From positions 1 through 64,000 of the forward strand of contig NZ_QSDR01000007.1 in assembly GCF_003464085.1 (NCBI RefSeq): 64,000 nt of DNA, read 5' to 3'. The notes under the pieces were generated by a model that was not told where the DNA came from, did not search any database, and saw nothing but the letters and a program-made list of their open reading frames with translations. This DNA comes from Clostridium sp. AM58-1XD. GTDB taxonomy: Bacteria; Bacillota; Clostridia; Lachnospirales; Lachnospiraceae. Made by a program: the position numbers and the translations under genes. Positions 45,064-53,921 of this stretch are shown one piece after another; within the stretch, counting starts at the first letter, position 1; each line of letters opens with the position of its first letter.

Positions 45064-46563
45064 ATGAAATTGAGAACACGTCTAGCAGTAGCATTTTTAA
45101 CTGTCACGGTAGTTCCTATGCTTCTGATCTATATGGCATTTATGGGTCTGAGCGATTATCAGACCAGATCCATTCGAAAGAATTATGGCCTGACAGAGCA
45201 GATTGACATATTATCCGGGAACTCCATGCAGATGTTCAACAGGCTGACTAAACAGCTCCAGTGGGAAATCAGGGAGCAGATGATAAAGGACCCGGATCAG
45301 TTTGAAGATTTATCATATTTATCATCATTAAATGAAAAATTGATCGCAAAATATGCGTATATGATCGTGAGAAAGGGCAGGCAGATTATTTTTATTGATC
45401 AGCAGGCGATCGATAAAGATGATAATATCTCGGAACAGCTTCCAGACTATGGTACAGGCGGAGCCGATATAGAAGGCGGCATTTATCTTGACGGCGACAG
45501 TCAGCATTTAATTAAACAGATGGATTTTATGTATGATGATGGTTCTCAGGGCAGCCTTTTTATTATATCAAGGGTAGATGAGCTGATACCGGAAGTGAAG
45601 TCCATGCTTTTTGAAATGCTGATATCCGGAATTATGATTTTGATATTTACAGGGTGCGCCCTTATGATCTGGATTTACAGTTCGATTCTCAGGCCACTGA
45701 GCCTGCTCCAGGAAGCGACAAAGAAGATACGTGACGGCAATCTGGACTTTACTATGGAAGTAGAGGATGATGATGAAATCGGCCAGCTGTGCCAGAATTT
45801 CGAAGAAATGAGAATCAGGCTGAAGGAATCTTCAGAGGAGAAGGTCCAGTATGACAGAGATAATAAAGAGCTGATCAGCAATATTTCCCATGATTTAAAG
45901 ACGCCGATTACTGCGATCAAAGGATATGTGGAAGGAATCCTGGACGGAGTAGCCTCATCTCCGGAAAAACTGGATAAATACATCAGGACGATATATAACA
46001 AGGCAAACGATATGGACCGGCTGATTGATGAACTGACTTTTTATTCGAAGATCGATACGAATAAAATCCCGTATACGTATTCCAAAATAAATGTATCCGG
46101 CTATTTTCATGACTGCGTGGAGGAAGTAGGTCTCGATATGGAGGCGAGAGGGATTGAGCTTGGATATTTCAACTATGTGGATGAAGATGTAATGATTATA
46201 GCGGATGCGGAGCAGTTAAAGCGTGTAATTAATAATATAATCAGCAATTCTGTAAAATATATCGATAAAAAGAAGGGAATCATTAATATCAGGATTCTGG
46301 ATGTGGGTGATTTTATACAGATTGAGATTGAGGATAACGGAAAAGGCATAGCGGCAAAGGACCTGCCGAATATTTTTGACAGATTTTTCAGGACAGATTC
46401 CTCCAGAAATTCTTCTAAAGGGGGAAGCGGCATAGGACTTTCTATAGTAAAGAAGATTATTGAAGATCACGGAGGCCGTATTTGGGCAACCAGTAAGGAA
46501 GGAATCGGGACAGAGATCCATTTTGTTCTGAGAAAATATCAGGAGGTAATTCAGGATGAATAA
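45064..46563 (+). CDS. Sensor histidine kinase
   Basis: 499 aa. The first membrane helix is about 7-29 and the second about 180-203, with an extracellular sensor between them. A HAMP domain follows (LRPLSLLQEATKKIRDGN). HisKA phospho-acceptor is H276 in NISHDLKTPITAIKG. HATPase motifs are N (INNIISNSVKY), G1 (DNGKGI), F (FDRFFR) and G2 (GGSGIGLSI). The family is OmpR/PhoR-like. The gene precedes its regulator, with an 8-base overlap. Signal unknown. Confidence 0.93.
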   Translation: MKLRTRLAVAFLTVTVVPMLLIYMAFMGLSDYQTRSIRKNYGLTEQIDILSGNSMQMFNRLTKQLQWEIREQMIKDPDQFEDLSYLSSLNEKLIAKYAYMIVRKGRQIIFIDQQAIDKDDNISEQLPDYGTGGADIEGGIYLDGDSQHLIKQMDFMYDDGSQGSLFIISRVDELIPEVKSMLFEMLISGIMILIFTGCALMIWIYSSILRPLSLLQEATKKIRDGNLDFTMEVEDDDEIGQLCQNFEEMRIRLKESSEEKVQYDRDNKELISNISHDLKTPITAIKGYVEGILDGVASSPEKLDKYIRTIYNKANDMDRLIDELTFYSKIDTNKIPYTYSKINVSGYFHDCVEEVGLDMEARGIELGYFNYVDEDVMIIADAEQLKRVINNIISNSVKYIDKKKGIINIRILDVGDFIQIEIEDNGKGIAAKDLPNIFDRFFRTDSSRNSSKGGSGIGLSIVKKIIEDHGGRIWATSKEGIGTEIHFVLRKYQEVIQDE

Positions 46564-47246
46564 GATTTTGATTGTGGAAGATGAAGAGAGTATAGCCGAA
46601 CTGGAGAAGGACTATTTGGAGCTCAGCGGCTTTGAGGTCGAGATTGCCAACGATGGTGAAGAAGGGCTTACCCGTGCTTTGGGAGAAGATTTTAATCTGA
46701 TCGTCCTGGACCTTATGCTTCCGGGAGTAGATGGGTTTGAGATATGCAGAAAAGTGCGTGAAGAAAAAAACACACCGATTATCATGGTTTCCGCTAAAAA
46801 GGAGGATATTGATAAAATCCGCGGCCTTGGACTGGGCGCTGATGATTATATAACGAAGCCGTTCAGTCCCAGCGAGATGGTGGCCAGGGTAAAGGCTCAT
46901 TTGGCCCGATATGAAAGGCTGATCGGAAGCGGTATGCCGGTCAATGATATTATTGAAATCCGCGGGCTGAAGATTGACAGGACTGCAAGAAGGGTATGGA
47001 TTAACGGAGAAGAGAAGAATTTTACGACGAAAGAGTTTGACCTGCTCTGTTTCCTGGCGCAGAATCCGAACCACGTATTTACGAAAGAGGAGCTTTTCAG
47101 CAAGATATGGGATATGGAATCCATCGGAGATATTGCGACGGTAACGGTGCATATTAAAAAAAATCCGGGAAAAAATAGAATTTAATACGGCAAAGCCGCA
47201 GTACATTGAAACGATATGGGGAGTGGGTTACCGGTTTAAGGTATGA
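46556..47246 (+). CDS. OmpR-family response regulator (frameshift as sequenced)
   Basis: 229 aa when repaired. Receiver domain: DE near residue 9, phospho-acceptor D52 in VLDLMLPG, and K in YITKPFSP. The winged-helix DNA-binding domain carries [19 protein letters not shown]. As sequenced it ends at 47185 after [11 protein letters not shown] because a run of eight A (47156-47163) should be seven. With one A removed it reads [11 protein letters not shown] and continues to the usual [14 protein letters not shown] and stops at 47246. The ATG overlaps the kinase gene by 8 bases. Confidence 0.9.
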
Positions 47247-47248
47247 TG

Positions 47249-47276
47249 TTGACATTAGGTTAGCTGTCTTTATGTT
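47249..47276 (+). promoter_or_regulatory. Promoter reading antisense to the small toxin-like gene
   Basis: TTGACA (47249-47254), a 16-bp spacer and TATGTT (47271-47276). The transcript would start near 47283 and cross the minus-strand small reading frame, as antitoxin RNAs of type I systems do. It starts right after the response-regulator stop. Confidence 0.5.
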
Positions 47277-47286
47277 TTCTATCTAA

Positions 47287-47355
47287 CTATTTGCATATGT
47301 AGTAGCCAGCTACACTTGCCGTGACAGAAAATATGAAAGTAGTTAAGAGTTCCAT
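47287..47355 (-). CDS. Small hydrophobic peptide, probable type I toxin
   Basis: 22 aa. It starts MELLTTFIFSVTAS, then VAGYYICK: one membrane helix with a Tyr-Tyr-x-Cys-Lys end, the pattern of short holin-like/Fst-type toxins of Firmicutes. ATG at 47355 has a near-perfect AAGGAGGTG site. Its own promoter lies at 47398-47426, and a promoter of opposite sense lies at 47249-47276. The gene is shorter than normal gene-calling limits. It could instead be a small membrane regulator; antisense control is inferred from promoter position only. Confidence 0.65.
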   Translation of the reverse strand: MELLTTFIFSVTASVAGYYICK

Positions 47356-47397
47356 GCAGACACCTCCTTCCTGCTGGAAAGAGTCGACAGAATTTTC

Positions 47398-47426
47398 ATT
47401 ATATCCCATACAGATGGGGATGTCTA
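47398..47426 (-). promoter_or_regulatory. Promoter of the small toxin-like gene
   Basis: On the minus strand, TAGACA (47421-47426) and a perfect TATAAT (47398-47403) are exactly 17 bp apart. The predicted leader is about 35 bases, with a GGAGGTG ribosome site. Confidence 0.72.
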
Positions 47427-47585
47427 TGGGACGAGAAGGATGATAACTTTACTTCTCCTCATGGCAGTACAAAACTCCCATACCACCCATAATACTACCA
47501 AAAGTCATATGGTTGGAGCATACGAGGAGGAAAGAAAAGAGAAGAGAGAGAAGAGAGATAAGAGAAGATAGAAGGGAAAGCAGAG

Positions 47586-47990
47586 ATGAATCGATTCCGG
47601 GAAAAACTTCAGAGATTTATGATAGGCAGATATGGCACGGATCAGCTGGGCCGTTTTACAATTGGATTGGTACTGGTATTCATAATAATCAATATGTTTG
47701 CCAGGTCCAGGATTATATGGTATTTGGAGCTGATATTGATCGTGTACAGCTATTACAGGATGTTTTCCAGGAATTATGGAAAAAGGCAGAAGGAAAACAA
47801 CGTTTATATGGGGCTGCGGTTTCGGGCAGAGGAATGGTGGAAGAGCTGGAAGTATAAGGGCGGACAGGCGGCCCATTATCACATTTACAAATGTCCGAAG
47901 TGCGGTCAGAAAATACGCATTCCCAGAGGAAAAGGGCGCATCAGTATCCACTGCCCCAAGTGTGGCACGGATTTTATAAAGAAAAGTTGA
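47586..47990 (+). CDS. Membrane protein with C-terminal zinc ribbon
   Basis: 134 aa. Two closely spaced membrane segments (FTIGLVLVFIIINMF and IIWYLELILIVYSYY, about 24-54) are followed by a basic linker (YRMFSRNYGKRQKEN) and a C-terminal zinc ribbon (YKCPKCGQKIRIPRGKG, IHCPKCGTDF). Such small proteins recur in Clostridia; function unknown. The ATG lies after a long purine-rich tract (about 47520-47585) that supplies GGGAAAGCAGAG as a weak ribosome site. Confidence 0.75.
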   Translation: MNRFREKLQRFMIGRYGTDQLGRFTIGLVLVFIIINMFARSRIIWYLELILIVYSYYRMFSRNYGKRQKENNVYMGLRFRAEEWWKSWKYKGGQAAHYHIYKCPKCGQKIRIPRGKGRISIHCPKCGTDFIKKS

Positions 47991-48003
47991 CAGGGCAATG
48001 TAC

Positions 48004-48032
48004 TTGACATAATATAAAAGTTCTGATATAGT
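48004..48032 (+). promoter_or_regulatory. DEAD-box helicase promoter
   Basis: TTGACA (48004-48009), a 17-bp spacer and TATAGT (48027-48032). The predicted transcript starts near 48039, about 140 bases before the ATG. Confidence 0.78.
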
Positions 48033-48049
48033 TAAAATCTGTACGAAAA

Positions 48050-48095
48050 GAGAGGATGAAAGGCCTGAAGCGTGCCTGTTATCCTCTCGTTTTTT
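48050..48095 (+). terminator. Terminator inside the helicase leader (attenuator candidate)
   Basis: GAGAGGAT (48050-48057) pairs with ATCCTCTC (48081-48088), with an inner AGGC/GCCT stem, followed by GTTTTTTCTT. It begins only about 11 bases after the predicted transcript start, so most transcripts would stop unless the hairpin is prevented. A further CGTCCGAATACGGACG hairpin lies close to the helicase start. Confidence 0.75.
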
Positions 48096-48180
48096 CTTGT
48101 TTTAAAGCATGTTTTAAAGAGAGTTTTATGGTTTGCAACGTCCGAATACGGACGCCTAAGAGAGTAAGAAAGGACAGTAA

Positions 48181-49908
48181 ATGGAAACAATCAGATTTGA
48201 TGAATTAGATTTAAATGAAAAGATTTTAAAAGCAGTAGGAGACATGGGTTTTGAGGAAGCTTCCCCTATTCAGGCAAAGGCAATACCAGTTCAGATGGAA
48301 GGAAAAGATATCATCGGACAGGCGCAGACAGGAACGGGAAAAACAGCTGCCTTCGGAATTCCTCTTCTTCAGAAAGTTGATCCCAAAAGTAAAAAACTGC
48401 AGGCAATCGCCCTTTGCCCTACGAGAGAGTTGGCAATACAGGTAGCAGAGGAGATTCGCCGGCTTGCAAAATATATGCATGGAATAAAAGTTCTTCCGGT
48501 TTATGGAGGACAGGAAATCGGAAAGCAGATCAGGTCTTTAAAGGACGGCGCACAGGTGATCATTGGTACACCAGGACGTGTGATGGATCATATGAGAAGG
48601 CATACAATTAAGCTGGATCACGTTCATACGGTTGTTCTGGATGAGGCAGATGAAATGCTGAATATGGGTTTCCTGGAGGATATGGAAACGATACTGAGCC
48701 AGCTTCCAGAAGAGAGGCAGACAGTTATGTTTTCAGCTACTATGCCCCAGGCAATTGCTGAAATCGCGAAAAAGTTCCAGAAGGAACCACAGATTGTCAG
48801 GGTGGTGAAAAAGGAACTGACTGTGCCGAAGGTGACACAGTATTATTATGAAGTAAAACCAAAGAACAAGGTAGAAGTCATGTGCCGTCTTCTCGATATG
48901 TACGCACCGAAGCTCTCTGTCGTATTCTGCAATACGAAGAAGCAGGTAGATGAGCTGGTAGAGGCTCTTCAGGGAAGAGGATATTTTGCAGAAGGACTGC
49001 ACGGAGATTTAAAACAGATGCAGCGTGACAGGGTTATGAACAGCTTTCGTAATGGAAAGACAGAAATCCTGGTCGCAACGGATGTAGCAGCAAGAGGAAT
49101 TGACGTCGATGACGTAGAGGCCGTTTTTAATTACGATATTCCTCAGGATGACGAATACTATGTACACCGTATTGGACGTACGGGCCGTGCCGGAAGAGAA
49201 GGCAAAGCCCTCAGCCTTGTAGTGGGCAAGGAGGTCTATAAGCTCCGTGATATTCAGCGCTACTGCAAGACCAAGATCGTTCCGCAGCCGATCCCATCGC
49301 TGGATGATATTACAGCCATCCGCGTGGAGAAGGTAATGGACGAGGTGACTGAGGTCATCAATGATAATGATTTAAGCGGAATGATTAATATCATTGAAAA
49401 GAAGCTGCTGGAAGAAGACTATACATCGATGGATCTGGCTGCCGCCCTCCTGAAAATGGCTATGGGCGAAGCAGAAGAAGATGTTATCGATAACGTTACT
49501 ATGGCACGTTCCCTGGATGATCTTGACGACTTCGGAAGAGGCCGCAAGAACGGCGGCAAGGGACGCGACGGCAGGCGTGGAGGCCGTTCCGGCGACGACT
49601 GGGGCGACGGATTAAGAGGACGAGGAAATAAGGGCGGACGCGGGGGCCGTGACAGCCGTGAAGAAGGAATGGTCCGCCTGTTTGTAAATATTGGAAAGAG
49701 CCAGAACATCCGTCCTGGAGATATTCTGGGAGCGGTTGCCGGGGAATCAGGAATGCCGGGAAGTCTCATCGGCAGCATCGATATGTTTGACAACTATACG
49801 TTTGTCGACGTTCCTGAGGATTGTGCGGATGAAGTTTTAAGAGCAATGAAGCACGCGAAAATCCGCGGAAAGAACGTCCGTATGGAAATGGCAAACGGCA
49901 CAAAGTAA
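48181..49908 (+). CDS. DEAD-box ATP-dependent RNA helicase
   Basis: 575 aa. The motifs are in order: Q-motif, Walker A AQTGTGKT (48-55), PTRELA, DEAD (154-157), SAT, and in the second lobe VATDVAARGIDV and HRIGRTGRAGR. The C-terminal part has a Gly/Arg-rich stretch (about 445-490) and a DbpA-type RNA-binding domain (MVRLFVNIGKSQNIRPGDIL). This combination resembles CsdA/DeaD/CshA enzymes that act in ribosome assembly and cold growth. ATG at 48181 follows AAAGGACAG. It has its own promoter and a leader terminator. Confidence 0.93.
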   Translation: METIRFDELDLNEKILKAVGDMGFEEASPIQAKAIPVQMEGKDIIGQAQTGTGKTAAFGIPLLQKVDPKSKKLQAIALCPTRELAIQVAEEIRRLAKYMHGIKVLPVYGGQEIGKQIRSLKDGAQVIIGTPGRVMDHMRRHTIKLDHVHTVVLDEADEMLNMGFLEDMETILSQLPEERQTVMFSATMPQAIAEIAKKFQKEPQIVRVVKKELTVPKVTQYYYEVKPKNKVEVMCRLLDMYAPKLSVVFCNTKKQVDELVEALQGRGYFAEGLHGDLKQMQRDRVMNSFRNGKTEILVATDVAARGIDVDDVEAVFNYDIPQDDEYYVHRIGRTGRAGREGKALSLVVGKEVYKLRDIQRYCKTKIVPQPIPSLDDITAIRVEKVMDEVTEVINDNDLSGMINIIEKKLLEEDYTSMDLAAALLKMAMGEAEEDVIDNVTMARSLDDLDDFGRGRKNGGKGRDGRRGGRSGDDWGDGLRGRGNKGGRGGRDSREEGMVRLFVNIGKSQNIRPGDILGAVAGESGMPGSLIGSIDMFDNYTFVDVPEDCADEVLRAMKHAKIRGKNVRMEMANGTK

Positions 49909-50003
49909 AACAAGTCTTGTAAATGGGTCTCCAACTGGTTATACTTAAGGTATAGGAAAAGCCTGAGCGTTTAGACGGCTATTCCAACAGAAGGAGGCCC
50001 ATT

Positions 50004-51142
50004 ATGGTTATACAGAGCAGGAAAGTCTGGATTGCAGGACAGTTCATACCGGCCCAGCTGGAAGTGAATGATGGAAAAATCCAGAGAGTTTATGAGTACG
50101 GTAAGAAAGAAGCGGACGCGGACTATGGAGACAAGAGAATCGTACCGGGATTTATCGATGTCCATACCCACGGCGCTTATGGATATGATACAAACGACGG
50201 TGAACCACAGGGACTTAAGGAATGGATGAGACGGATACCGGAGGAAGGGGTTACATCAATTCTTCCTACAACCGTTACCCAGATGCCGGACGTGCTCTCT
50301 AAGGCAGTTGCAAATGTAGCTGCGGTAGCAGAAGAAGGATACGAAGGCGCAGAAATTCTTGGAATTCACTTTGAAGGGCCATATCTTGATATGGACTATA
50401 AGGGCGCGCAGCTCCGGAAGCAATTGCGAAGGCTACGGTCGAGCAGTTTAAGATGTATCAGGAAGCCGCAAAGGGCATGATTAAGTACATTACGCTGGCA
50501 CCTGAGCGGGATGAGGAGTTTGCGCTTACGAGATATTGCAAGGCTACAGGAGTTGTTGTCAGCATGGGACATTCGGCGGCAACATACGAGGAAGCGCTCA
50601 TGGGAATCGCCAACGGTGCGACTTCGATGACTCATGTATACAACGGAATGACTCCGTATCATCACAGAAAACCGGGACTCGTCGGAACGGCATTCCGTGT
50701 CCGCGATATGTTTGGAGAAGTGATCTGTGACGGCTGTCATTCCCATCTGGCTGCTCTGAATAACTTTTTCCAGGCCAAGGGGAGAGATTACAGCATAATG
50801 GTAACGGATTCCCTGAGAGCAAAACATTGTCCTCCAGGAGGGGAATATGAATTGGGCGGACACCCTATAGAGATTGGTGAGGACGGACTGGCCCGTCTGA
50901 AGGGAACAGAAACGATTGCCGGAAGCACCCTGTATATGAACAGAGGATTGAAGATTCTTGTAGAAGACGCCCTCGTTCCATTCGATGCAGCTTTGAATTC
51001 CTGCACGATAAATCCGGCCCGCTGTCTTGGCGTATCAGACAGAAAAGGCTGTTTAAATGCGGGATACGATGCGGATATCGTAGTTTTGGACGACGATTAT
51101 CAAGTCTTGCAAACATACTGCTGTGGCAAGGCGATGTTGTAA
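50004..51142 (+). CDS. nagA: N-acetylglucosamine-6-phosphate deacetylase (frameshift as sequenced)
   Basis: 379 aa when repaired. Removes the acetyl group of GlcNAc-6-P in amino-sugar breakdown. Metal residues are in DVHTHGAYG (H54, H56); HFEGPYLDM supplies the catalytic-region Glu, and MGHSAATYEEA, TSMTHVYNGM and MVTDSLRAKHCPPG follow. The break is near 50411-50415: GCG-CAG-CTC-CGG should read GCG-CAG-CCT-CCG-GAA, so one C is missing. ATG at 50004 behind GGAGGCCC. nagB is not adjacent. Confidence 0.93.
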
Positions 51143-51194
51143 TAGATCCATGAACTGGCGCCTAAAAAGGTAAAATCGAATATAAAAAAATCAT

Positions 51195-51238
51195 AAAAGT
51201 CTTTAAGCTGACTGGAAAGTCGGTTTAAGGACTTTTTT
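51195..51238 (+). terminator. nagA terminator
   Basis: AAAAGTCTTTAAGCTGACT (from 51195) pairs imperfectly with AGTCGGTTTAAGGACTTTT (ending about 51236), a short GGAA loop between, and T6. About 50 bases after the nagA stop. Confidence 0.88.
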
Positions 51239-51305
51239 ATTACATAGGAAGGTTCTCCGAACTATCCTATGTAACTAAAAAGCCCTCCGGGCAGGATTCT
51301 TTCTT

Positions 51306-51330
51306 ACTTTCCAGGAAAGACCTTTTTCTT
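51306..51330. repeat. Truncated copy of the dispersed palindromic element
   Basis: ACTTTCCAGGAAAGACCTT (from 51306) matches the left end of the copies at 9579 and 42299, then diverges after TTTTTCTTG. It again lies just downstream of a GC-rich hairpin (GCCCTCCGGGC). Confidence 0.5.
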
Positions 51331-51361
51331 GCCGGTATCAATTACAAAACTGCTTGATACA

Positions 51362-51390
51362 TTGACATTTATATGATTATAATATATAAT
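51362..51390 (+). promoter_or_regulatory. Promoter of the allE-opp operon
   Basis: TTGACA (51362-51367) and TATAAT (51385-51390), both perfect, with 17-bp spacing. It is about 55 bases before the allE-like ATG. Confidence 0.88.
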
Positions 51391-51431
51391 TGATTTTAAT
51401 AATTAAATGAATTAAATAATAAAATCAATTA
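51387..51431 (+). promoter_or_regulatory. 12-bp inverted repeat overlapping the -10 box, operator candidate
   Basis: TAATTGATTTTA (51387-51398) and TAAAATCAATTA (51420-51431) are perfect complements, 33 bases centre to centre (three helical turns). The left arm covers most of the -10 box and the right arm ends 4 bases before AGGAGG. A repressor bound here would block initiation. The ROK regulator encoded at the end of the same operon is the best candidate. Confidence 0.7.
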
Positions 51432-51445
51432 CATAGGAGGTGCAT

Positions 51446-52207
51446 ATGGCAGATAGATCGAACTTGTTGTCATCCAGAGCGAGAATAGTCCGTGGATATT
51501 ATGCTGTAATACCAAAAGAGGGGCGCGTTGAAAACATTCTCCCTGCATTGGAGGGCTGTAAGGCTACAATATTAGCTTCACCAAAACTTGGAGCGGATTT
51601 TGCTTCTTATATTATTGAAGCAGGACCATGTGGAAGAACGGTTAGAAATTTAGGAGAAAATGAAAGTATAGAATATTTTTTATACGTAAATGAAGGAACC
51701 ATATCTGTGCAAGTGAGCGGAAAAAGGCGAATCATGGGAAAGGGGGCTTATGTATATGTGCCGCCGGGAGAGGGTCTGCAGTTTGATAATCAGTGTATTC
51801 ATAGTGAAATTTTTCTGTATAAGAAAAAGTATATTCCACTCCATGATAGGAAACCGTGGGTATTTTGGGGGGACACAGAAAAAGTAGAATGGAAGTCCTG
51901 TGACGGAATGAACCATCTTCTGAGCAGAGAACTTCTTCCCTTCGATCAAGCCTTCGATATCAGCTTTCACATTTTACTATTTAAGAAAGGAGGATGCCAT
52001 GGATTTGTAGAAACTCATGATCAGGAGCATGGAGCGTTTGTGCTTCAAGGACAAGGAATGTACTTACTGGATACCGTATGGAGCCCTGTGGAAAAGGGAG
52101 ATTTTATATGGATGGGTCCATACGTTCCACAGGCGGCTTATGGGATTGGCGCAGGAGAATTTTCTTATTTGTTCTCAAAAGACTGTAATCGGGATGTTAT
52201 TTTATAA
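51446..52207 (+). CDS. allE: (S)-ureidoglycine aminohydrolase-like bicupin
   Basis: 253 aa, two cupin domains. Close resemblance in order to E. coli AllE (YlbA): ATILASPKLGADF, ENESIEYFLYVNEG, YVPPGEGLQF, EIFLYKKKYIPL, then FVETHDQEHGAFVLQGQG with the metal-binding His/Glu set, and the terminal FSYLFSKDCNRDV. The family releases ammonia from ureidoglycine in allantoin breakdown using Mn2+. ATG at 51446 behind AGGAGG. It is followed by a peptide-type importer rather than by other allantoin genes, so the physiological substrate may differ. Confidence 0.88.
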   Translation: MADRSNLLSSRARIVRGYYAVIPKEGRVENILPALEGCKATILASPKLGADFASYIIEAGPCGRTVRNLGENESIEYFLYVNEGTISVQVSGKRRIMGKGAYVYVPPGEGLQFDNQCIHSEIFLYKKKYIPLHDRKPWVFWGDTEKVEWKSCDGMNHLLSRELLPFDQAFDISFHILLFKKGGCHGFVETHDQEHGAFVLQGQGMYLLDTVWSPVEKGDFIWMGPYVPQAAYGIGAGEFSYLFSKDCNRDVIL

Positions 52208-52229
52208 CAAAGGAAGGAGAAGTATTTTT

Positions 52230-53868
52230 ATGAAAAAGGGATGGAACAGATTGTTGGCGATGGGACTTTGCACCGTGATGCTGATGACGGGATGCTCCAA
52301 AGGTTCGGAAAAAATCCGGAACGGAAGGGACAGGAGAAAGGGCCGGCAAAACAGAGGCAGTGGATGGCGTTCAGGAAGAGGATGGCATAGAGTACGCAGA
52401 TGTCATTCATGTGGCAATGGCGGCTGTGCCGGGCTCGATGGATGTGCATTATCAGAGTGACCAGCTGGCCAGAATTATTGGTTACGGCATGATATGGGAG
52501 TCACTAATGACAATGACGGAAGATTATATTCCCAAGCCGGAACTGGCAGAAAGCTGTGAGGTGAATGAGGACTGCACAGAATATGTCTATCATCTGCGTA
52601 AGGGAGTTATGTTTCACAATGGGAAGGAAATGAAAGCAGATGATGTAACGGCCTCCATGAACCGCTGGATTTCTGCGTATGGCAGTGTGAGAGAAATGGT
52701 GGGGGATTCCAGATTTGAAAAGATTGATGATTATACGGTAAAGATCGTCCTGGAAAGACCGGCTTTATTTTTAAATGAATTGATTGCGGCACAGAGCCAG
52801 TGTTCAGCAATTATGCCTGAGGCCGTTATTGATGGAGTCGATGGGACGACGGGATTCATCACGGAATATATTGGAACAGGTCCATACAGGTTTGAGGAAT
52901 GGGCAGACGGCCAGTATATCAAGCTGACAAAAAATGAAGAATATCAGCCATATGGCAGCCCGGAGGAAGCGAGCGGCTGGTGGGGATATAAGCATGCGTA
53001 TATAAAAGATGTGTACTTCGATTTCGTTCCGGACAATATTACAAGAGGGACAGGAGTCCTGACAGGTGAGTATGACTTTGGATTTCAGCTCCCATCCGAC
53101 AACTATTCGATGTTTGATGGAAATCAGGATATAACAATTTACAAGGAAAATGCCGGATCGGCGATGACGGTGTTTAATAAAAAAGAGGGCTTGTCCACGA
53201 ATCCGCTGATTCGAAAGGCAGTCTTATATGCAGTGGAACCGGGCCACGTGATGCAGGCGGCATGGACTTCTGAAGACTTTTACCGTATGGAGTCCAGTTA
53301 CATGAGCCAAGAACAGGCAAATTGGTACAGTAAAGCAGGAAGCGGATATTATAATGCGGCGGATAAAGAGAAGGCAAAGGAATATCTGAAGGAAGCCGGC
53401 TATAATGGTGAGACTTTCCGAATCCTGGTAAACAGCGACAACAGCTTTTTTACAGCAATGGCTGTTGTTATAAAATCAGAATTAGAACAGATTGGCATGA
53501 ATGTGGAACTGAAAAGCGTAGAGGCGGCAACCTTTTTGAATCAGAGGAACGATTCTTCAATCTATGACGCATTTTTGGCGACACCGATACCGGTATGTGT
53601 GCCCAGCATGCAGATTTATCTGAATCCTTCATGGCCGGGATGGACGACAGAAGTGAAAGTACAGGAATTAAACAGACAGATTAATGCTTCCCTTTCTGTA
53701 GAGGAAGCAAAGAGCGTATGGGACGAACTGCAGGAGTATTGCTGGTCAGAGGCCCTGCCGGTTATAAAATACGGAGAATTTTTTAATTACAGTGTTTCAA
53801 CTTCCAAAGTAAAAGATATGGTGTATTTTAATGGGCCGTATTTAGGAAATGCAAAAATTGAAAAATAA
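52230..53868 (+). CDS. Oligopeptide-type ABC transporter, substrate-binding lipoprotein (frameshift as sequenced)
   Basis: 545 aa when repaired. Signal peptide with lipobox LMTGC (C22), then the DppA/OppA-type SBP_bac_5 domain (YVYHLRKGVMFHNGKEM, YIGTGPYRFEEW, GEYDFGFQLPSDN). The break is in a run of six A at 52309-52314, which should be five. With one A removed, SKGSEK continues as SGTEGTGERAGKTEAVDGV. As sequenced the lipobox is separated from the mature domain. It lies 22 bases after the allE-like gene and starts the oppABCDF-like set. Substrate unknown. Confidence 0.88.
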
Positions 53869-53921
53869 GGGAAGATCAGACTGCACCGGGCATCAGAGGA
53901 TGGAGAATCAGGAGGGAAAAA

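Noticed and set aside
47520..47585. Long GA-rich tract as a microsatellite or coding repeat
   Set aside because: It is imperfect and purine-rich without a clear unit; it is better read as leader sequence of the following gene.
47618..47640. TGGCAC at 47626-47635 and other isolated TGGCAC sites (7320, 8700, 13200, 44972) as sigma-54 promoters
   Set aside because: None has TTGC at the required five-base spacing; only the site at 25228 fits.
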